Assembly (NCBI GenBank): GCA_031548515.1
Contig: JAVBRB010000020.1
Coordinates: forward strand, 1-64,000
Origin: UBA940 sp031548515
GTDB lineage: Bacteria > Bacteroidota > Bacteroidia > Bacteroidales > Rikenellaceae
Reading direction: 5' to 3'
DNA length: 64,000 nt
Position 1 is the first letter of the stretch. Every line of letters begins with the position of its first letter. Shown here in pieces: positions 58,270 to 64,000 of the stretch. Below the pieces are notes generated by a model. That model was given only the letters and a program-made list of their open reading frames with translations. It was not told the origin of the DNA and did no database searches. Made by a program: the position numbers and the translations under genes.

Positions 58270-60594
58270 ATGCAAAAAAGACAATCAATACTGCTCGAGA
58301 ACCTAATCGCACTGTCGGCTTTCGACGCGGAAAAGAAAAACCACCAGACCCATCTGCTCGACAGGTTGTTCCTGCTTTTACTGGGACAGGAAAACTGCCA
58401 CGCCATGAAGATATTGAGGAACAGGCTTAAGGACTGGGAACTGTACCAGATCAAGATACGCATAGAGCGTGAAATAGAAAAATCTGAAGCATCGGCCCCT
58501 AAAACCGACCGCGAAGAGTTCTATTCTGAACTCGTCACCAGGCTGACCGCCGTTTCGGGCCACGACGCAAAACCCAATACCGCTCATTTGCTTCTGTATA
58601 TACTTTCAGAACCCGAGAGCATCGCTGCAAAGATATTAGGCTTATATCACATCAAGACCGTCGAAATATCTTCAGAACTTGCAAAGCTGTCTGCAGAAGA
58701 GAACTATCTGAGCGAAATACGCATCGTCCGCCGCCGGGATATCCGTCCAGAGGACGATGACCGGGAACTTCCAGAAGAAGAGGCAAAGCCACGTGGAAAA
58801 AAACCGGCCATGCTCGATAAGTATGGCGTCGAATTGACATGCGCAGCCCGGGAAGGACGCATCGACACAGTCGTGGGACGCAACAGGGAGATAGAACGGC
58901 TCGTCCAGATACTCGGACGCCGCAAGAAGAACAATCCTATCCTGGTCGGCGAAGCCGGCGTAGGCAAGAGCGCCATAGTCGAGGGTCTGGCCCTTCAGAT
59001 AGCGTCGGGTGAGGCACCCGAATCGCTACAAGGTAAAAAAGTGTGGTCTCTAGACATGGCTTCGCTGATCGCCGGGACCAAATTCCGCGGCGAGTTCGAG
59101 GAACGTATCAAGGAATTGATGACGGAACTCGCGAAACAAAAAGACACCATCGTCTTCATCGACGAGATACATACCATAGTGGGCACAGGAAGTTCCCAAG
59201 GGAGCCTCGACACCGCGAACATACTGAAACCCGCGCTCGCCCGCGGAGAACTCCAATGCATCGGAGCCACGACGCTCGACGAATACCGCGAAAACATCGA
59301 AAAGGATGCCGCGCTCGAACGCCGCTTCCAGAAAATCATAGTGGAACCTACAAACAGGGAGGATACGCTGGAAATCCTGCGCAACATCAAATCACACTAC
59401 GAAAAACACCACTCAGTGACATATACCGACGAAGCCCTGTTCGCCTGCGTCGACCTCACGGAACGCTACATCACCGACCGCCACTTCCCCGACAAGGCCA
59501 TCGACGCGATGGACGAAGCCGGCTCGAAAGCACACATCTTCGGTTGTACAGGAAGAGAAGGACATGTGGAGATAACTCCCGAACATATCGAGGAAATCAT
59601 CACTACCATGACAGGCATCCCCGTGGAGAAGATTTCGCAGGGAGAGCAGTCGCGGCTGTCTACCCTCCGGCAGCATCTTTCGGAAGTTGTCGTGGGACAG
59701 GATGCAGCGGTGGGAAAAGTCGCGCGATCGATCGTCCGCAGCCGCGCCGGCCTTAAAGACCCCAACAAACCTATCGGAGTGTTCCTGTTCGTAGGGCCTA
59801 CCGGAGTGGGAAAGACACTGCTCGCAAAAGAACTTTCCAAATGGATGTTCGACCGCAGCGACGCGCTGATACGCATCGACATGAGCGAATTCTCGGAAAA
59901 GCACAACGTTTCACGGTTGATCGGTTCCCCCCCTGGATACGTGGGTTACGGCGAAGGCGGCCAGCTCACGGAAGCGGTCCGCCGCCAGCCCTACTCGGTC
60001 GTGCTGTTCGACGAGGTAGAAAAGGCCCATCCGGACGTATTTAATGTGATGCTGCAGATGTTTGACGACGGGCACCTCACCGACGGGCTTGGGCGCAAGG
60101 TGGATTTCCGCAACACCATAATAATAATGACTTCCAATGTCGGATCGCGGGCCATAGCGCAAAAAGGTTCGGCAGTGGGATACAACACCTCGAAAACGAT
60201 CAGCAGAGAGATTGCCAACAAGGAAGCCGATTACCGGTGCGCACTCAATCAGACCTTCGCGCCCGAATTTATAAACCGCATCGACGACATCGTGATATTC
60301 AACACCCTCACGGGCGAAAACGTGGAAAAAGTGGTGGAACTCGAACTCGGGGAACTAGTGGCGCGTGCCGAAAAACTGGGCTACAGGCTCGAAATTTCGG
60401 AAGCGGCCAAACGCGAACTGGCGGCCGTGGGTTACGAGCCTGAATACGGTGTACGCTCGCTCAAACGGGCCATCCTCGACATGGTCGAAGAACCTCTGGC
60501 GCAGATGATCGTCGATGGCGGGATAAAACCCGGCGAAACAATCGATATCGTCCATTCTGGCGAAGCTATAGAGCTGCTCGTCAAAGCTGCGTAA
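58270..60594 (+). CDS. ClpC/ClpA-type protease ATP-binding subunit
   Basis: The 774-residue AAA+ unfoldase has a divergent N-domain (about 1-150). The first ATPase module carries Walker A GEAGVGKSA, and the second carries GPTGVGKTLLAKEL. The ClpC M-domain coiled coil is absent, as in ClpA. A loop reading AVGYNT sits where ClpC has the ClpP-binding VGF tripeptide, so docking on ClpP is likely. That makes it a proteolytic partner and not a ClpB-type disaggregase. No clpP or clpS is adjacent. Confidence 0.9.
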   Translation: MQKRQSILLENLIALSAFDAEKKNHQTHLLDRLFLLLLGQENCHAMKILRNRLKDWELYQIKIRIEREIEKSEASAPKTDREEFYSELVTRLTAVSGHDAKPNTAHLLLYILSEPESIAAKILGLYHIKTVEISSELAKLSAEENYLSEIRIVRRRDIRPEDDDRELPEEEAKPRGKKPAMLDKYGVELTCAAREGRIDTVVGRNREIERLVQILGRRKKNNPILVGEAGVGKSAIVEGLALQIASGEAPESLQGKKVWSLDMASLIAGTKFRGEFEERIKELMTELAKQKDTIVFIDEIHTIVGTGSSQGSLDTANILKPALARGELQCIGATTLDEYRENIEKDAALERRFQKIIVEPTNREDTLEILRNIKSHYEKHHSVTYTDEALFACVDLTERYITDRHFPDKAIDAMDEAGSKAHIFGCTGREGHVEITPEHIEEIITTMTGIPVEKISQGEQSRLSTLRQHLSEVVVGQDAAVGKVARSIVRSRAGLKDPNKPIGVFLFVGPTGVGKTLLAKELSKWMFDRSDALIRIDMSEFSEKHNVSRLIGSPPGYVGYGEGGQLTEAVRRQPYSVVLFDEVEKAHPDVFNVMLQMFDDGHLTDGLGRKVDFRNTIIIMTSNVGSRAIAQKGSAVGYNTSKTISREIANKEADYRCALNQTFAPEFINRIDDIVIFNTLTGENVEKVVELELGELVARAEKLGYRLEISEAAKRELAAVGYEPEYGVRSLKRAILDMVEEPLAQMIVDGGIKPGETIDIVHSGEAIELLVKAA

Positions 60595-60661
60595 CGACAA
60601 ACTGCCGGGTAGCGGCAGCGAAAAGCCCAGACCTAACTTTAGAAACCTAATCTTTGCCGGC

Positions 60662-60696
60662 GGCCGTCCCATTTCTGAATGAGGCGGCCTTTTTTC
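60662..60696. terminator. Bidirectional terminator between Clp gene and DUF721
   Basis: A 12-bp stem (60662-60673 with 60678-60689) with one wobble and one mismatch and a 4-nt loop is followed by six T. The DUF721 stop codon adjoins it. Confidence 0.7.
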
Positions 60697-60985
60697 ATTT
60701 CACGATGAGTTCGCGGACAAGAACGTGTCCGGACCGAAGATTTATCTCGTCGCGCAGGAACGTGCGCTGCATAAAGGTTTCGTGGCGGACGACAGCCGAG
60801 GTTATCTTCACGATCATAATGCCGTTCTTGTAGGTGACTTCGCCGGTGTACGCCGCGACAAGAGGGCCTGCGACCTCTGCCCATATATCCGGCAGGCGGC
60901 CCTCGGCGAGCTTCCGCCGGATCGACGGATCGCGAAACAGGTCGTCTAACAACTCCCCCACCCTGACTGTCCGTGTCCTGCGCAT
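60695..60985 (-). CDS. DUF721 (DciA-like) protein
   Basis: The 96-residue protein contains WAEVAGPLVAAYTGEVTYKNGIMIVKI and a late HETFMQRTFLRDEIN stretch, the DUF721 pattern. DciA proteins with this domain help load DnaB in bacteria lacking DnaC. It starts 2 nt after recF, a gene order often kept in Bacteroidota, which supports a replication role. Confidence 0.88.
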   Translation of the reverse strand: MRRTRTVRVGELLDDLFRDPSIRRKLAEGRLPDIWAEVAGPLVAAYTGEVTYKNGIMIVKITSAVVRHETFMQRTFLRDEINLRSGHVLVRELIVK

Positions 60986-60987
60986 GC

Positions 60988-62091
60988 CTACCGTATTTTT
61001 TCTATTTCCCCGTCACGGAGTTCGAACAGCGAGTATTCGCGTCCGCCGTCGCGCAGAATGGATTCGAGGCGCGGACGGTTGCAGTCCGATATGAAAACCT
61101 GTCCGAAATGTTCGGTATCGACAAGCCCGATGAGCCTTTCCACCCGTCCGGCATCGAGCTTATCGAAAAGATCGTCGAGCAGCAGTATGGGCTTTTCGCC
61201 CGAAGCATCGCGCACCACAGCGAACTGCGCAAGTTTCAGCGCAATAAGGAACGACTTCTGCTGCCCCTGCGAGCCGTACTTTTTCAGCGGATACCCGCCG
61301 ATGCGCATAGCGATATCGTCGCGGTGGACACCGCTTGTCGAGAACTGGTTGATAAGATCCTTTTCGCGCGCGGAGGCAAGCACCTCCATGAAATCGCAAC
61401 CTGCAAGTTCCGACCGGTAGCGCAATTCCACCTCCTCACGATCGTCGGAGAGCGTACGGTAGTAATCCGCAACGAATGGCTGCAACTTTGCTATCACTTC
61501 GGCGCGCCTGGCGTAAATCGTCCGTCCATGCTCTGCCATCTGCATATCGAGCACATCGAGAAGCTCCCTGCATCCGGAATTGAAGGGTTGTTTCAAAAGG
61601 CGGTTGCGCTCGGACAGCACCGTATTATAGCGCATCAGGGCGTTCAGGTACTCGCGATCGAGCTGCGAAATGAAAGCGTTGAGCCAACGGCGGCGCTCGT
61701 CTGCGGCATCGGCTATCAGGAATGCATCCGACGGCGAAACCATCACCACCGGAATGACCCCCACGTGGTCGGAGAGGCGTTCGTACTCCTTCCCGCAGTA
61801 TTTCAGCTTTTTGCCTCCCGGCGGAGAGAACGAGCAGACAACACTCAGATTCCGTCCCGCGTCGTCGGCGTACTCCCCCTCGGCGACGAAGAACTGCGCA
61901 CCGTGACGAAGGCTCTGGCGGTCGGTCATCCCCAACGAACTCTTGCACATCGACAAGTAATGCACTGCGTCGAGCACGTTGGTTTTTCCGGCCCCGTTCT
62001 CGCCCGTGAAACAGTTGATTCCCTCTGAGAATCCAGGTGCTGCAGAGGCTATATTCTTGAAATTGACGAGCGAAAGTTTACGCAGTTTCAT
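60988..62091 (-). CDS. recF: DNA replication and repair protein RecF
   Basis: RecF is an SMC-like ATPase that helps RecOR load RecA at gaps. The 367 residues show Walker A GENGAGKTN (30-38), the signature region QGQQKSF and the Walker B stretch PILLLDDLFDKLD. Length is normal. It is divergent from the TPR-ribH unit and coupled to DUF721. Confidence 0.97.
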   Translation of the reverse strand: MKLRKLSLVNFKNIASAAPGFSEGINCFTGENGAGKTNVLDAVHYLSMCKSSLGMTDRQSLRHGAQFFVAEGEYADDAGRNLSVVCSFSPPGGKKLKYCGKEYERLSDHVGVIPVVMVSPSDAFLIADAADERRRWLNAFISQLDREYLNALMRYNTVLSERNRLLKQPFNSGCRELLDVLDMQMAEHGRTIYARRAEVIAKLQPFVADYYRTLSDDREEVELRYRSELAGCDFMEVLASAREKDLINQFSTSGVHRDDIAMRIGGYPLKKYGSQGQQKSFLIALKLAQFAVVRDASGEKPILLLDDLFDKLDAGRVERLIGLVDTEHFGQVFISDCNRPRLESILRDGGREYSLFELRDGEIEKIR

Positions 62092-62111
62092 GGGCGGCGG
62101 TTTTTCAACTC

Positions 62112-62119
62112 CAAAGGTA
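62112..62119 (-). promoter_or_regulatory. Promoter -7 box of recF (TACCTTTG)
   Basis: Leftward TAnnTTTG match 21 nt before the recF ATG. Confidence 0.55.
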
Positions 62120-62183
62120 GCAAATATCCCGGGATCGCCCTCAAATTTTAATGGCCCGTATTTCTTTTTTATATAAAAAGAGT

Positions 62184-62191
62184 TACCTTTG
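62184..62191 (+). promoter_or_regulatory. Promoter -7 box of the TPR-ribH unit (TACCTTTG)
   Basis: Rightward TAnnTTTG match 37 nt before the ATG at 62228. Confidence 0.6.
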
Positions 62192-62227
62192 TAGCCTGAT
62201 TTTGAAAAACTAAATAAGATTTATCAT

Positions 62228-62947
62228 ATGGCAAACAAAGCAGGCTCGACCGCAAAAAAGGCCGCCGCAGTTGAAAAAGACCCTGAAGTGAAGATCGAGA
62301 ACGCCCTCGGCAAAACCGAACTGTTCTTCGAAAAGAACTGGAAAATATTAACTACGGTCGGTGTAGCGATTTTGGTTCTGGCCGGAGCGATATACGGATA
62401 TCAGGCTTTCTACAAAGCCCCTCAAGGCAAAAAAGCGGCCGACGCCATGTATGTAGCCCAGCAGCTTTTCGATCAGGAAGACTATGCGACCGCGCTCAAA
62501 GGCGACGGAAACAACCTCGGTTTCGCAGACATAGCCGACAACTACGGCGGCACCCGCCAGGCAAGCCTTGCAGCCCATTATGCCGGCATCTGCTTCATGC
62601 AGGAAGGCGATCTTGACAGCGCATTGGAATATCTGTCGAAATACAAAGCCACCAAAGGCGCGCCCAACGGCCTTGTGAACGCCGAGAACGAAGGACTTAA
62701 AGGCGACATCTACGTGCAGAAAGGTGACTACGTATCTGCCATAAAGCATTTCGAGAAAGCCGCCGCTGCCGCAGATAACATAGCGACCACACCCTTATAT
62801 CTTAAAAAACTGGGCCTTGCGTATGAAGCAGCCGGCGACTACGCCGCTGCAGTGAAGGCTTACCACCGCGTATCGGACGAATATCCGGCCAGCCTCGAAG
62901 CACGCGAAAGCGAAAAATTCGCATCGGCTGCCGAACAGAAAATGTAA
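62228..62947 (+). CDS. YfgM-like TPR membrane protein
   Basis: The 239-residue protein has a basic cytoplasmic start, one membrane helix at about 41-59 and then tetratricopeptide repeats in the periplasm (ASLAAHYAGICFMQEGDLDSAL, GDIYVQKGDYVSAIKHFEKA, LGLAYEAAGDYAAAVKAYH, shown in parts). It resembles YfgM, which helps periplasmic chaperones. ribH follows after 9 nt, a pairing common in this phylum. Confidence 0.85.
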   Translation: MANKAGSTAKKAAAVEKDPEVKIENALGKTELFFEKNWKILTTVGVAILVLAGAIYGYQAFYKAPQGKKAADAMYVAQQLFDQEDYATALKGDGNNLGFADIADNYGGTRQASLAAHYAGICFMQEGDLDSALEYLSKYKATKGAPNGLVNAENEGLKGDIYVQKGDYVSAIKHFEKAAAAADNIATTPLYLKKLGLAYEAAGDYAAAVKAYHRVSDEYPASLEARESEKFASAAEQKM

Positions 62948-62956
62948 CTCCGACCG

Positions 62957-63490
62957 ATGTCAGGTAAAAAAAAGGATCTTTCGCAATTCGACTCTCCGTT
63001 GCCGTCAGCCGACGACATGAAGTTCGGTATCGTGGTGTCGGAATGGAACCGGGAAGTGACTGAATCCCTGCTCAGAGGAGCCGTGCGTACACTCCGCAGC
63101 GCCGGTTGCGCAGAACACAACATTCTCATCAAGTACGTTCCGGGGACATTCGAGCTTCCGCTCGGCGCGCAGTTCTTTGCCGAATATACTGATGTCGATG
63201 CTGTTATCGCACTTGGATGCGTCATCCAGGGGGACACACGCCATTTCGATTTCATCTGCCAGGGAACTACACAAGGTATTATGCAGCTGCAGATCACATG
63301 GAACATGCCGATTATCTTTGGAGTACTGACTACCAACGACATGCAGCAGGCCCTCGACCGGGCTGGCGGAAAACACGGCAACAAGGGTGACGAAGCCGCT
63401 GCAACCGCCGTCAACATGGTCAAGCTTCAAAATGAAATGGAGCAGTCGGCTGAGAACATCAACCGCGAATTCACGAGAAACGTAAATTAG
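62957..63490 (+). CDS. ribH: 6,7-dimethyl-8-ribityllumazine synthase
   Basis: RibH condenses the pyrimidine with the butanone phosphate to form the substrate of RibE. The 177 residues contain VVSEWNREVTESLLRGA, YVPGTFELPLGA, ALGCVIQGDTRHFDFICQG with the catalytic His, and GVLTTNDMQQALDRAGGKHGNKG. It forms the icosahedral or pentameric lumazine synthase. Its partner ribE is at 20916. Confidence 0.97.
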   Translation: MSGKKKDLSQFDSPLPSADDMKFGIVVSEWNREVTESLLRGAVRTLRSAGCAEHNILIKYVPGTFELPLGAQFFAEYTDVDAVIALGCVIQGDTRHFDFICQGTTQGIMQLQITWNMPIIFGVLTTNDMQQALDRAGGKHGNKGDEAAATAVNMVKLQNEMEQSAENINREFTRNVN

Positions 63491-63605
63491 CTATTAGTGA
63501 TTAATATTAGACGTGAGTCTGATTACTCATAAAGCAAAACCCGCGACATAAATCGCGGGTTTTGCTTTATACTAACGGCGCTTTATAACTAATCACTAAT
63601 AGCTA
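63488..63605. repeat. Nested inverted repeat around the ribH terminator
   Basis: A 16-nt inverted repeat (63488-63503 with 63590-63605) encloses the terminator hairpin at 63529-63570. Such outer arms are unusual for a simple terminator and suggest a small palindromic repeat element. Confidence 0.5.
63529..63570. terminator. Bidirectional terminator between ribH and the M24 peptidase
   Basis: A perfect 18-bp stem, 63529-63546 with 63553-63570, 6-nt loop cataaa; both flanks are A/T-rich. Confidence 0.88.
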
Positions 63606-63609
63606 ATAA

Positions 63610-64000
63610 CTATCCCTTCATGTATTCCTCGATCTCTTCGGTGGTGATGGGAATTCGCCGGGCGCCAAGCATACGGTTTCCGTCAGGCGTCACCAACAAG
63701 TCATCCTCAAGGCGGATACCGCCGAAATCGTAGTAACCGGCAAGCTTGTCGAAATTGACAAATCCGGCGCAGGTCCCCTCGGCCCTCCATTTGGCGATGA
63801 AGTCGGGTATGAAATAGATACCCGGCTCGACCGTGACGACCATTCCTGCCTGCAGCCTTCGGCCCATGCGGCATCGCGCCACCGACGGATGTGTAGAACG
63901 CGGAGTCTCCACATCATAACCGACGTAGTTCTCGCCCAGATCCTCCATGTCATGGACGTCGAGGCCCATGTGGTGACCCAACCCATGCGGCATGAACAGA
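63610..64000 (-). CDS. M24-family Xaa-Pro aminopeptidase (5' end beyond window)
   Basis: Only the C-terminal 130 residues are inside the window; the frame continues past position 64000. Metal-binding residues of the pita-bread fold are visible: HGLGHHMGLDVHD, the Glu in VVTVEPGIYF and the Glu in GGIRLEDDLLVT. This is the catalytic half of a prolidase/aminopeptidase P. An ATG at 63993 lies inside the conserved core and is not the true start. Confidence 0.92.
   Translation of the reverse strand, partial: LFMPHGLGHHMGLDVHDMEDLGENYVGYDVETPRSTHPSVARCRMGRRLQAGMVVTVEPGIYFIPDFIAKWRAEGTCAGFVNFDKLAGYYDFGGIRLEDDLLVTPDGNRMLGARRIPITTEEIEEYMKG

Noticed and set aside
1..64000. CRISPR arrays, rRNA operons, toxin-antitoxin or restriction systems, prophage
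   Set aside because: I read both strands for regularly spaced repeats and for the usual proteins of these systems and found none.

Overview
The window is about 64 kb of a Bacteroidota (Bacteroidales-type) chromosome. The taxonomic call rests on several things seen together: many genes are preceded by the Bacteroidota -7 promoter box TAnnTTTG; Shine-Dalgarno sites are nearly absent; the accessory genes are typical of the group (TonB-dependent receptor, SusC-like plug protein, DUF4251 and calycin-like lipoproteins, HU/SPOR protein); and the gene order purH-mreB-mreC-mreD-mrdA, recF-DUF721 and TPR-ribH fits it. The moderately high GC and the tryptophanase-family gene would suit an Alistipes/Rikenellaceae-like gut organism, but that is inference. 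Nearly everything is chromosomal core. There is no rRNA, CRISPR array, intact insertion sequence, prophage or plasmid gene.

Layout. 1-5879: leftward operon for purines (purH) and cell elongation (mreB, mreC, mreD, mrdA/PBP2, cut by the window edge). 5920-11086: gpsA, pgi and a glycosyltransferase rightward, then a Wzx-type flippase and aroQ leftward. 11109-17803: thiL, a KamA-like radical SAM enzyme, ruvX, def, uvrB and a GtrA-like protein. 17838-22202 leftward: HU/SPOR protein, lgt, a histidine kinase, ribE and a degenerate LexA/S24-like regulator. 22266-28849: tRNA-Arg(CCG), dnaG, an orphan TonB plug protein, purB, rubredoxin, engB and prs. 28973-31226: a possible small RNA, a surface lipoprotein and a membrane-bound AraC-type regulator. 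31368-41489 rightward: a DMT exporter, an rRNA 2'-O-methyltransferase, a tryptophanase-family lyase, a beta-helix lipoprotein, pdxA, thrS, infC and queA. 41492-50966: a lipoprotein, a second DMT exporter, a YgiQ-type radical SAM protein, dnaB, comM, a secreted hydrolase and a DUF3298 lipoprotein. 51033-55975: an AT-rich patch with a small ORF and an IS3-like end, then a leftward AraC / TonB receptor / calycin / DUF4251 cluster. 56367-64000: tRNA-Lys(CTT), an HTH regulator, a phosphodiesterase, a ClpC-like unfoldase, DUF721, recF, a TPR protein, ribH and a truncated M24 peptidase.

How genes work together. mreBCD and PBP2 form the elongation machinery. ribE and ribH catalyse the last two riboflavin steps but sit 42 kb apart. 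purH, purB and prs feed purine synthesis. dnaB, dnaG and the DciA-like DUF721 protein serve replication, with recF and uvrB for repair. The AraC-TonB-calycin-DUF4251 group looks like a regulated outer-membrane uptake unit, and the membrane AraC plus lipoprotein pair may sense something at the envelope.

The most unusual spot is infC (39266-40207). It has a tandem 128-nt structured repeat whose two hairpins differ by compensatory base changes, a near-perfect Shine-Dalgarno in a lineage that hardly uses them, an apparent AUA start codon, a terminator straight after the gene, and no rpmI-rplT behind it. A second theme is the placement of many TAnnTTTG boxes only 5-9 nt before the start codon, which implies leaderless or nearly leaderless mRNAs and resolves several start codons.
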